64,000 nucleotides of DNA from NCBI RefSeq assembly GCF_014646095.1, contig NZ_BMMU01000018.1, positions 62,358-126,357 of the forward strand. The letters are read 5' to 3'. A model generated the notes under the pieces. That model made no database searches and had not been told where the DNA came from. It saw only the letters and a program-made list of their open reading frames with translations. Positions 36,301 through 44,244 of this stretch are shown here, piece by piece. The position numbers and the translations under genes were made by a program. Position 1 is the first letter of the stretch. The number at the start of each line of letters is the position of its first letter. The stretch comes from Streptomyces lacrimifluminis (GTDB taxonomy: Bacteria; Actinomycetota; Actinomycetes; Streptomycetales; Streptomycetaceae).

Positions 36301-37012
36301 ACGTCCAGGAAAGGGCGCCTGACCAGGGAAGATACTGTCCGGGCGCCCCATGCTCTCCCCGAGGACCATGGAGATGCCGAGACGGCGGCTGTCGGCCCGC
36401 GTGTACGTCGAGTCGCGGTGACGACGGGGGTGAGCCGAAGGCGGACAGGCCCGGCAGCTCGTCGCGAGATCGACCGGGTCGTGGCCCAGGACCGCTGCGT
36501 CGTCGCGGCGGGCCGCCGGGACGCCCCGGGCTCGGACGATCGGGTTTCAGCCCCTTCGTCGACGTCTTCAGCGTCGCCCAGGGAAGCCGTCGGACCGGTC
36601 CTGGTCGGACCTCACCTCGGCGTAGCACAGCACTCGGAATCGACCGCGGATGTCCTGTACGGCACCCAGAGAGCCGCGCCTGGCCGCCGCCGCCAGGGAA
36701 TCGAGCCGGGATGCCGCGACAGGCGTGCGCTGCCGCCGGGCAGCCCGCCTACCGCCATCCCGATGAAGACCAGGGTGATCAGCGGGCCGACGACCCGGAG
36801 CAGCAGGCACCCGGTCGGCCAACTGCCGCGGCCCGCGGGTCACCCGCTTCCGGTCCCTCTGAGACGGGGTGCGTCGCTGTTCCACAGCCGCTCAGCCGCT
36901 CAGTCGCTCTGCCGATCGGACCGGGAGTGTGGCCGATCGGCCGACGCGGTGTCGCCAGGGGTGCGCCTAGCGTCGTTCCTACCGAGACACCGCGCTTCGA
37001 GGGGGATGTTCG
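36301..37012. other. Long intergenic region without a clear gene
   Basis: About 710 bp between the aldehyde dehydrogenase and the Clp-N-like gene. A weak hairpin (36313-36319 with 36342-36348) just after the dehydrogenase may end its transcript. On the minus strand around 36670-36830 a hydrophobic frame with strong G/C third positions (VVGPLITLVFIGMAVGGL) lies in a different frame from flanking protein-like stretches (SLAAAARRGSLGAVQDI), which suggests a decayed small membrane protein. Near 36985-37010 the expected promoter and GAGGGGG site for the next gene are found. Confidence 0.35.
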
Positions 37013-38248
37013 ATGGATCAGCGAGGGACGACCGCAGCACAGGCCGGCGCCACGACCGTGGTCGGAGCAACCACAGAGTTCGAGCCGGACGTCATGGACC
37101 TGCTCGTGGAGGCACTGCGGCGTGCGGTCAGGCGCGAGTTGCCGGTCGTGGGGACGGACACTCTGCTGGGCGCGCTCGTGATGGGAGAAACCGACGCAGG
37201 TGCGGCGATCGCCCCGGGGATGCGGAAGGCCGGCTCGCTCAGCGGCTTGATCTCCGGCCGGGCGGGCGGCGGTTGGGTGAGCGACGACGAGGCGGACGGT
37301 GCGCCGGTGGCTGTCGGCGCGGAAGCCGATCGGGCGGAGGTCGACGCCGCGTGGGGTGAGACACGGTGGCGCTACGGCCTCGGTTCGCGCGGAGCGGCTT
37401 CGGAGAGTGGCCCCGTGCTGCCCGGGATGACCGGGGCGACGCGCGCGTGCCTGATGCTCGCACTCAGCTCGGCCCGCGCCGAGGGGAGCATCTCGGTGCG
37501 CTGCCGCCATGTGGCCCGTGCCCTGCTGGACCTGCCGGGCAGCAGGGCACGGGAAGCCCTGCTGCTGCAGAGGCTGGACCCGGCCGCCGCGGCGACCGCG
37601 CTCGACGGACTGGACGCCGGGGCTCCGGCGGAGACCGGGGGACCGGAATCCCGCGGTGTCACCCTTCTTCGCCGGGCCGGAACGCTGGGGAAGAGCGGCA
37701 ACCCCCTGACACGCGCACTGATTTCGTGGACCTCAGGGACCCCCGTGAACGGCTCGCCGGTGCTGTTCGCGGTGTCGGTCGAGGCTGTGCGGCAAGCGGT
37801 ACGGTGCGGGCGCGCGGCGGCGGAGCCGGTGGATCTCCTGCTGGGCATACTGGCCCTGGACCGGGCGCTGTCCGTCGCCGGACGCGCGCTGCCCGGGAGT
37901 CTGACGGCCGCCAACGCCGCTGCGGCCCTGATGCGTCGGCACGGCGTACGGCAGGATTTCCTGGTCCTTTCGGCTTCGGCGGTCCCGTCCCCCACTGTTC
38001 CCGACGGTGCTGGCAGCGACGTGCGGCTGTCCGCTGCCGCCGACCGGATCACGGCGGTCGCACAGTTGTCCGCCGCCGAGCACGGTTCACCCACGGTCGG
38101 TACGGTCCACCTGTTGTCCGCGCTGCTCGACGGGTCACCGACGGAGGCGGACGCCGGGGGTGATGGTGCGGTCGTACGGCTTCTGACCGCCGGTCAGGTC
38201 GACCTGGCCGCGTTGCGGGCAGAGTTGAGCCTCCGGCTGGGCGCATGA
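37013..38248 (+). CDS. Clp N-terminal-domain-like protein without ATPase
   Basis: Protein of 411 residues that seems built from repeated Clp-N-like helical modules. Recognisable units are RRELPVVGTDTLLGALVMGE, SARAEGSISVRCRHVARALL, GRAAAEPVDLLLGILALDRA and LSAAEHGSPTVGTVHLLSAL, each with the pattern 'small-helix, V-x-[TS]-x-H/D-LL-x-AL' of ClpA/ClpC N-domains. No Walker A or B motif is present, so it is not an unfoldase. It may bind Clp substrates or adaptors, or mimic the ClpC N-domain. ATG at 37013 after GAGGGGG. Confidence 0.7.
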   Translation: MDQRGTTAAQAGATTVVGATTEFEPDVMDLLVEALRRAVRRELPVVGTDTLLGALVMGETDAGAAIAPGMRKAGSLSGLISGRAGGGWVSDDEADGAPVAVGAEADRAEVDAAWGETRWRYGLGSRGAASESGPVLPGMTGATRACLMLALSSARAEGSISVRCRHVARALLDLPGSRAREALLLQRLDPAAAATALDGLDAGAPAETGGPESRGVTLLRRAGTLGKSGNPLTRALISWTSGTPVNGSPVLFAVSVEAVRQAVRCGRAAAEPVDLLLGILALDRALSVAGRALPGSLTAANAAAALMRRHGVRQDFLVLSASAVPSPTVPDGAGSDVRLSAAADRITAVAQLSAAEHGSPTVGTVHLLSALLDGSPTEADAGGDGAVVRLLTAGQVDLAALRAELSLRLGA

Positions 38249-38333
38249 CGCCCGGGGGCCGCCGCGTGGCGACCGCTGCCGCCACCGCTACCGTTCCTCC
38301 CGGCAGATCCACGGGGGCGGGGCAGGGGTGATC

Positions 38334-39827
38334 ATGAGTCAGGTGGCCGGAGACGCACAACCGCCGCGCCCGTCCGTACGGCTGGGGCGCACGCTGGCCG
38401 GTGTGCCTGGGCGGGTGTGTCGCGAGGCAGCCCAGAGCTGGGCCGCGGTACGTGCCGCCGAGCGCCGTACGGTCGTCGTAGAGGCGCTGATCTCTGCGCT
38501 GGTGGCGGTCTTCTGCCTGTTGCCGCTGCTGCTCGCGCCCCCGGAACATCCTGTGTCGGCGGTGTTGGAGGGGGTGTGGGCGGCGCTGATCGTCTCCGCT
38601 CGGCGCGGTCGGCCGGTCGCCGCCGTGGTGGGTGCCTCTCTGCTGGTCGCGGGTGCCAACGTATGGACGCTGGCGGTGGTGCCGCTGATCGTGCTGTCCG
38701 CCACCCGTCGTATCGCGCCGCCCCGGCGTGTGTGGCAGGTCGTCGGGGTGGCCTGCGCCGCCGCCGTCGCGCTGACCGTCGCCTCCGCTCTGATCCATTC
38801 CGATGCACTGGCGTTCGAACTGGCCGACAACGCGGTCTCAGCGGTGCTGCTTCTCCTGTTTCCCGCCCTGGCCGGGACCCTGTTGGGGCGGCGGCGGCCC
38901 CTGGTCAGCCTGCTGCGGGAACGCAACGCCTATCTGGAACAGACCCGCACGATGACCGCCGAAGCCGCCCGAGCGGAGGAACGGAACCGGATCGCGGGAG
39001 AGATGCACGATCTCCTGGGCCACCGGCTGAGCCTGATCTCCGTGCACGCGGGGGCACTTGAGCTCGCCACCGCGCGACAGGCACCCACTCTCGTCGGACA
39101 GGCCGAGCTGCTGCGCACGACCGCCGGTACGGCCATGGGGGAACTGCGTGAAATCCTCGGTGTCCTGCGGCACGTGGACGTCACGGATCTGACTGACGGG
39201 ACCGGGGACGGGAGGGGAACGCGGGAGGACATCACCGCTCTGGTGACGGAATCCCGGCAGACAGGCAGCACCGTCGAGCTGGACTGGTCCGTTCCCGACA
39301 CCACCGAAGTGGGCCTCGCTACGCGTCAGGCGATCCACCGTCTGGTCCGCGAAGGGCTGACGAACGTACTGAAACACGCGTCCGGGGCGCCCACCGAAGT
39401 GAAGGTCGAGGGCACGGCCAGGGGAATCGAGGTGTCCGTCACCAACGAGGCACCGCGCGCGGCGGGCCGCTCCCAGGGAGGAAGCCACAGTGGACTGGCC
39501 GGCTGCCATGAACGGATCTCGTTGCTCGGCGGCACGTTCGCAGCGGGCGCCTTGACGAACGGCGGTTTCCGCATGGTGGCCTGGCTGCCCAACCACGGGA
39601 ACAGACCCCTCGAATTCGCCCCGATCGACGGTGCCTCGACCAGGACCCCGCCGGGCAGGGCCCGTCATCCCTCCGGCGGTATCGGGCAGGAAGGGGCGCG
39701 CGCCCCGCTGTCGGACGAGATCCTGACCTGGCCGCGGGTCCTGGGATCGGGCTGCGTGGCACTGCTCGTGATCCTGCCGACGGTGGGCTTCCTCGTGGCA
39801 CTGCTGACCCTGGCAGTCCTAAGATGA
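38334..39827 (+). CDS. NarL-type sensor histidine kinase
   Basis: Membrane histidine kinase of about 497 residues. The N-terminal half carries several transmembrane helices (ALISALVAVFCLLPLLLA, LIVSARRGRPVAAVVGASLL and others). The HisKA_3 dimerisation/phospho-acceptor region is EERNRIAGEMHDLLGHRLS (phospho-His in EMHDLLGH), and the HATPase domain has REGLTNVLKHASG and SGLAGCHERISLLGG. Unusually, a further hydrophobic segment ends the protein (GCVALLVILPTVGFLVALL). ATG at 38334 with GGCAGGGG. Four bases separate its stop from the response regulator gene. Confidence 0.9.
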   Translation: MSQVAGDAQPPRPSVRLGRTLAGVPGRVCREAAQSWAAVRAAERRTVVVEALISALVAVFCLLPLLLAPPEHPVSAVLEGVWAALIVSARRGRPVAAVVGASLLVAGANVWTLAVVPLIVLSATRRIAPPRRVWQVVGVACAAAVALTVASALIHSDALAFELADNAVSAVLLLLFPALAGTLLGRRRPLVSLLRERNAYLEQTRTMTAEAARAEERNRIAGEMHDLLGHRLSLISVHAGALELATARQAPTLVGQAELLRTTAGTAMGELREILGVLRHVDVTDLTDGTGDGRGTREDITALVTESRQTGSTVELDWSVPDTTEVGLATRQAIHRLVREGLTNVLKHASGAPTEVKVEGTARGIEVSVTNEAPRAAGRSQGGSHSGLAGCHERISLLGGTFAAGALTNGGFRMVAWLPNHGNRPLEFAPIDGASTRTPPGRARHPSGGIGQEGARAPLSDEILTWPRVLGSGCVALLVILPTVGFLVALLTLAVLR

Positions 39828-39831
39828 GCTG

Positions 39832-40485
39832 ATGATCCGAGTCCTGATCGCCGACGACGAGGCACTGATGCGTGCGGGGATCCGGATGATCCTGGAGAAC
39901 GCCGAGGACATCGAAGTGGTCGCCGAGGCGGGCGACGGTCGGGAAGCCGCCGCGGCATGCCGCGGCCAGGACATCGACGTCGCCCTTCTCGACATCCAGA
40001 TGCCCTCCCGGGACGGAATCGCGGCCGCCGAGGACATCAGCCGGCTCTCGCCCCGCACCTGTGTCGTGATGCTGACGGCGTTCGGCGAGGAAGCGAGCGT
40101 GACGCGCGCCCTGCGGGCCGGGGCGAGCGGATTCCTCCTCAAGGACACCGGTCCCGTCGAGCTGATCCGCGCCGTGCAGCTCGCCGCGAGAGGTGAACCG
40201 GTCCTGGCACCCAGGATCACCCGGCAACTGCTGGAACGGCATGTGCGGTCCGGCCGGGACACCGAGGCGGCTCTGCGCAGGACCGAGGAGCTGACCCCGG
40301 CCGAACGGGATGTCCTGCGGCTGCTCGGCACGGGCCTGTCCAACGCGGAGATCGCCGATCAGCTGTATCTCAGCGCCGGCACGGTCAAGGCGCACATCAG
40401 CCGGATCCTCACCCGCACCGGCTGCGCCAACCGCGTACAGGCCGCCGTCCTCGCACACGACGCCGGTCTGCTCACCGATCGTTGA
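39832..40485 (+). CDS. NarL/FixJ-family response regulator
   Basis: Response regulator of 217 residues. The receiver domain has the acidic pocket IADDEALM, the phospho-Asp in VALLDIQMPSRDG, Thr in VVMLTAF and Lys in FLLKDTGP. The LuxR-type helix-turn-helix lies at about 150-210 (LTPAERDVLRLLGTGLSNAE, LYLSAGTVKAHISRILTRTG). It is the partner of the kinase gene just upstream, in the same operon. Its targets are unknown. Confidence 0.94.
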   Translation: MIRVLIADDEALMRAGIRMILENAEDIEVVAEAGDGREAAAACRGQDIDVALLDIQMPSRDGIAAAEDISRLSPRTCVVMLTAFGEEASVTRALRAGASGFLLKDTGPVELIRAVQLAARGEPVLAPRITRQLLERHVRSGRDTEAALRRTEELTPAERDVLRLLGTGLSNAEIADQLYLSAGTVKAHISRILTRTGCANRVQAAVLAHDAGLLTDR

Positions 40486-40589
40486 GCCGCCCCTCCGCGG
40501 TCCTGCGCGAGCGGACGGCGGAGTCTCAGAGTGGCGGAGTGGCGAAGCCAACGGGACCTCGGCAGCCGCCGAGTCGTCACCGGACGGGC

Positions 40590-40872
40590 CTACGGCCCCG
40601 GAGATGGCGGGTCGAGGGGTGTCCACATCTCGCATCGCCCGACCGCCATCGACCCGGATCCCCACGCCCCGGCGGACTCCGCGATCACGTGCTTGCCCAC
40701 GCCGCCGCCCGGCTCGAACGCCTGGTGCGCGGCGGTGATGTCCGCGAGCGGATGGCTCGTGTCGACCACCGCGCTCAGCACACCCGCACGCGGTGACCCG
40801 CTCGGCCATCCCACTCAGCACGGCGGCATCGGGATCGACGCTGAAGGTACGGACGCGGCGAGCGCCCTAGAC
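40590..40872 (-). pseudogene. Zinc-type alcohol dehydrogenase (MDR) C-terminal remnant
   Basis: On the minus strand, VRTFSVDPDAAVLSGMAERV in one frame continues after a one-base shift near 40785 as VLSAVVDTSHPLADITAAHQ, then AFEPGGGVGKHVIAE. Together this resembles the last ~80 residues of NADPH-dependent quinone oxidoreductase/alcohol dehydrogenase proteins (pattern PLxDAxxAHxxFExGxxxGKxV). A TAG in frame just upstream (about 40876) and the lack of the cofactor and catalytic domains confirm decay. The family call is from pattern recall. Confidence 0.55.
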
Positions 40873-41184
40873 GCTCGATGCCGGGGCCACGCCCAGGGCG
40901 AGGGCCGAGAGGGACCGACGGTGGCCATCCGTCCCCCTTCGCCAGCCGCCCTTGGCAGGAGTACGAGGGGGGCGGACCCGACGACGAGCGCCTCCAACTG
41001 CCCGTCGGCCTGCTCAACACCCCTGACCTGGCTTCGGCTTCCGCCTCGCGGCGCACGGAGTCCGGATCGGCGTGAGACCAGCGCGGCATCCCGGTTCCCT
41101 GGTGCGAGATTTCTGCCGAGCAGCCCTGGACGGCCTGCGCCGGGTCCTGCCCGCACAGCTCGAAAGGGGGTGCACCGGGCAGGT
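40873..41184. other. Intergenic region without a clear gene
   Basis: Stretch between the dehydrogenase remnant and pyruvate oxidase. Several short frames exist on both strands, none with a ribosome binding site or a family pattern I recognise. It may hold further decayed coding sequence. Confidence 0.35.
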
Positions 41185-42924
41185 TCAGGGCCTCGGCACG
41201 TTGCGCAGATTGGCCCTGGCCAGGTCGAGCATCTTGCCCACGCCCCCGTTGAGAACCGTCTTGCCTGCCGAGAAGGCGAAGCCCTTCACCTGTTCGCCGG
41301 AGATGTGCGGGGGGATCGACAGTGCGTTGGGGTCGGTGACCAGGTCCACCAGACACGGCCCGTCGTACGCCAGCGCCTCCCGCAGGCCTTCGCGGATCTG
41401 GCCGGGCTTCTCGATACGGATCGAGTGGATTCCGACCCCCGCGGCGATGGCGGCGTAGTCCACCGGCTCGTGGTCGGTCTCGTAGTCGGGCATGCCGTCG
41501 ACCATCATCTCCAACTTGACCATGCCGAGGGAGGAGTTGTTGAAGACGATCGTCTTCACCGGCAGATTGTGCAGTTTGACGGTGAGCAACTCCCCCATGA
41601 GCATGCCGAGTCCGCCGTCGCCCGACATCGAGATCACCTGACGGCCGGGGTAGGCGAACTGGGCCCCGATGGCGTGCGGGAGAGCGTTGGCCATGGTGCC
41701 GTGCCGGAACGAACCGATCACGCGGCGGCGCCCGTTGGGCGTGAGGTAGCGGGCCGCCCACACGTTGCACATGCCGGTGTCGACGGTGAACACCGCGTCG
41801 TCGTCGGCAAGTTCGTCGAGGACCGACGCCGGGTACTCGGGATGGATCGGCACCTGGTGCTCGACGTCACGGGTGTACGCCGAGACCACGTTCTCCAGGG
41901 ACTTGGCATGGTGGCGCAAGGTCCGGTCCAGGTACGAGCGGTCGCCCTTGGCCTCGACCAGCGGCAGCGCCGCGCGCAGCGTCTCCCCCACGTCGCCGTG
42001 CACGCCCAGCTCCAGCGCGGTCCGGCGTCCGATGCGCCCCGCGTCGTGGTCGATCTGCACGGTGTGGGCCTGCGGCAGGAAATCGTCGTACGGGAAGTCG
42101 GTGCCCAGCAGTACCACGAGGTCGGCCTCGTGCATCGCGTCATAGCAGGCGCCGTAGCCGAGCAGCCCGCTCATGCCCACGTCGAACGGATTGTCGTACT
42201 GGATCCACTCCTTGCCGCGCAGGGTGTGCCCGACCGGCGCGTGCACACGGCCGGCGAGTTCCATCACCTCGGTGTGCGCGTCCCGTACGCCGGCTCCGCA
42301 GAAGAGCATCACCTTCTCCGCAGCGTTGAGCTTCGCCGCGAGGTCCCGTACCTGCTCGGGCGGAGGTACGACCCGGCCGTGAGTGGTGACGAAGCTGCTC
42401 GTGCCGGTGGGGTTGGTGGCGGACGCGTGGGACAGGTCGCCGGGCATGACGAGCACCGAGACCCCGTTGTCGGAGAGCGCGCGCTGTACGGCGATCCGGA
42501 CCATCCGCGGCATCTGCGACGGCTGGCTCACCATTTCGCAGTACCGGCTGCACTCGGTGAACAGCCGCTCCGGATGCGTCTCCTGGAAGAACCCGGTTCC
42601 GATCTGCTTGGACGGAATGTGCGAGGCGATCGCGAGCACCGGGGCGCCTGAGCGATTGGCGTCGTACAGCCCCTGGATCAGGTGGGTGTTGCCCGGACCG
42701 CAGCTGCCCGCGCACACCGCGAGCCGCCCGGTAAGCTGCGCCTCGGCCGCGGCGGCCAACGCCGCCGCCTCCTCGTTGCGCACATGGATCCACTCAATGC
42801 CGTCGGTACGCCGGATGGCGTCCACGACGGGATTGAGGCTGTCGCCGACGACGCCGTAGATGCGTTCCACCCCTGCTTGGCGCAGGACATCGATCAACTG
42901 CTGTGCCACGGTCGGATTACGCAT
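41185..42924 (-). CDS. poxB: Pyruvate dehydrogenase (quinone)/pyruvate oxidase
   Basis: Thiamine-diphosphate and FAD enzyme, 579 residues, that decarboxylates pyruvate to acetate and CO2 and passes electrons to quinone at the membrane. The N-terminal TPP half shows GVERIYGVVGDSLNPVVDAI and RNEEAAALAAAAEAQLTG; the FAD/middle domain has DLVVLLGTDFPYDDFLP; the C-terminal TPP motif is GDGGLGMLMGELLTVKLHN...NN. ATG at 42924 with an excellent AAGGAGG. It is divergent from the zinc transporter operon across a 384-bp gap. Confidence 0.93.
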   Translation of the reverse strand: MRNPTVAQQLIDVLRQAGVERIYGVVGDSLNPVVDAIRRTDGIEWIHVRNEEAAALAAAAEAQLTGRLAVCAGSCGPGNTHLIQGLYDANRSGAPVLAIASHIPSKQIGTGFFQETHPERLFTECSRYCEMVSQPSQMPRMVRIAVQRALSDNGVSVLVMPGDLSHASATNPTGTSSFVTTHGRVVPPPEQVRDLAAKLNAAEKVMLFCGAGVRDAHTEVMELAGRVHAPVGHTLRGKEWIQYDNPFDVGMSGLLGYGACYDAMHEADLVVLLGTDFPYDDFLPQAHTVQIDHDAGRIGRRTALELGVHGDVGETLRAALPLVEAKGDRSYLDRTLRHHAKSLENVVSAYTRDVEHQVPIHPEYPASVLDELADDDAVFTVDTGMCNVWAARYLTPNGRRRVIGSFRHGTMANALPHAIGAQFAYPGRQVISMSGDGGLGMLMGELLTVKLHNLPVKTIVFNNSSLGMVKLEMMVDGMPDYETDHEPVDYAAIAAGVGIHSIRIEKPGQIREGLREALAYDGPCLVDLVTDPNALSIPPHISGEQVKGFAFSAGKTVLNGGVGKMLDLARANLRNVPRP

Positions 42925-43205
42925 CGCAGGCCTCCTTGAACGGGTTGCTCGGCAGTACTGGTTCCCACCCGCGCCGCCGGGCCCGGCCACCACGCAGGCG
43001 CAGCCGGAGGCGGTGCGGGTCAGGTCCGCCCTGGTACCCCGGTGCCCACCGTTGCACACCGTCGTCCTGAGACATGATCGCCACGAGGCGACCCGGACGC
43101 CGGTCGGACGCCGCCCCCTGCGTCAGATCAACAATTTGCCGGTGACCGACGCTCTGACCAGCGGAGCACCAGAACGCCGGGGTACCGGAGCGGCGCGTCA
43201 AGTGT

Positions 43206-43220
43206 TGGCAATGGTTTCCA
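43206..43220. promoter_or_regulatory. Zur-box-like palindrome (distal)
   Basis: TGGCAATGGTTTCCA matches the remembered Streptomyces Zur consensus TGaaAatgatTttCA at 11 of 15 positions and is itself largely symmetric. It lies 89 bp before the start of the metal-binding lipoprotein gene. Predicted to be bound by zinc-loaded Zur to repress the operon. Confidence 0.6.
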
Positions 43221-43245
43221 CATAGATCGGAATCGGCCACGTTTT

Positions 43246-43260
43246 TGATATTCATTTCCA
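43246..43260. promoter_or_regulatory. Zur-box-like palindrome (proximal)
   Basis: TGATATTCATTTCCA; read on the opposite strand it is TGGAAATGAATATCA, which fits the remembered Zur consensus at 12 of 15 positions. It begins exactly 40 bp after the distal box, about four helical turns, and lies 49 bp before the lipoprotein start codon. Confidence 0.65.
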
Positions 43261-43308
43261 TCTACTGTGGCGCACACACCCTTGCTGACCCCCTGTCGTG
43301 GAGGATCC

Positions 43309-44244
43309 ATGTCCCCGTCCCCGTCCCGGCATCTCGCCCTGATCACCGGCGCCTCGCTGGCCCTCCTGGCAGGGTGCGGCAGTTCGTCGGACTCCGGCGG
43401 TGACGGGAGCGGTGCGCAGGCGCCGGTCGGCTCGTCCAAGGTCGCCGTGGTCGCCTCCACCAACGTCTACGGCGACATCGTCGAGCAGATAGGCGGCGCG
43501 AAGGTCGACGTCACGTCGATCATCAGCGACCCCGACCAGGACCCGCACTCCTACGAGGCCAACACCCAGAACCAGCTGGCGCTGTCGAAGGCGAAGGTCG
43601 TCGTCGAGAACGGCGGCGGCTACGACGACTTCGTCGACCGGATGCTGAAGAGCGGCGGCTCCTCCGCCGAGGTCGTCAACGCGGTCAAGGTCTCCGGGAA
43701 GACCGCCCCGAAGGGCGGCGAGCTGAACGAGCACGTCTGGTACGACTTCCCCACCGTCGCGAAGATCGCCGACCGTATAGCCGCCGCGCTCGGCAAGGCC
43801 GATGCCGGCGACGCCGCCCTCTTCACCAGGAACGCCGAGGCCTTCAGGACGCAGCTCACGGCGCTGGAGGCGAAGGAAGCCCAGATCAAGAAGGCACACG
43901 CCGGTGAGGGCATCGCCATCACCGAACCCGTGCCGCTGTACCTGACCACCGCGAGCGGGCTGGTGAACAGGACGCCCGAGCAGTTCAGCGAGGCCATCGA
44001 GGAGGGCGACGACGTCTCCCCCCGGGTTCTGCAGGCCACGCTGGCGGTGTTCGGCGACAAGCAGGTCAAGGCGCTGGTCTACAACGAGCAGACCTCCGGC
44101 CCGCAGACCGAGAAGTCCAAGGCCGCGGCCGTGGCGGCCGGCATCCCCGTCGTACCGGTGACGGAGACCCTGCCCGCCGGCAAGAACTACCTCGGCTGGA
44201 TGACCTCCAACGTCGACGCGCTCGCGAGCGCGCTCGCCAAGTGA
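43309..44244 (+). CDS. znuA: Zinc ABC transporter substrate-binding lipoprotein
   Basis: Cluster A-I metal-binding protein of 311 residues. The lipoprotein signal ends in LALLAGC, giving an acylated Cys and membrane anchoring. Family features: STNVYGDIVEQIGG, the first His ligand in DPDQDPHSYE, the second in LNEHVWYDFP, then VPLYLTTASGL and the last part with NEQTSGPQT. A His-rich flexible loop common in ZnuA is absent; metal identity (zinc rather than manganese) rests on the Zur-like boxes upstream. ATG at 43309 with GGAGG. The stop overlaps the ATPase start. Confidence 0.9.
   Translation: MSPSPSRHLALITGASLALLAGCGSSSDSGGDGSGAQAPVGSSKVAVVASTNVYGDIVEQIGGAKVDVTSIISDPDQDPHSYEANTQNQLALSKAKVVVENGGGYDDFVDRMLKSGGSSAEVVNAVKVSGKTAPKGGELNEHVWYDFPTVAKIADRIAAALGKADAGDAALFTRNAEAFRTQLTALEAKEAQIKKAHAGEGIAITEPVPLYLTTASGLVNRTPEQFSEAIEEGDDVSPRVLQATLAVFGDKQVKALVYNEQTSGPQTEKSKAAAVAAGIPVVPVTETLPAGKNYLGWMTSNVDALASALAK

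Noticed and set aside
36418..37359. Plus-strand open frame running into the Clp-N-like gene in another frame
   Set aside because: Ser/Arg-rich shadow with poor codon bias and no ribosome binding site; the ATG at 37013 in a different frame has a good site.
40531..42651. Plus-strand open frame of 706 codons opposite pyruvate oxidase
   Set aside because: Product is repetitive and Arg/Val/His-rich; the minus strand encodes a complete TPP enzyme.
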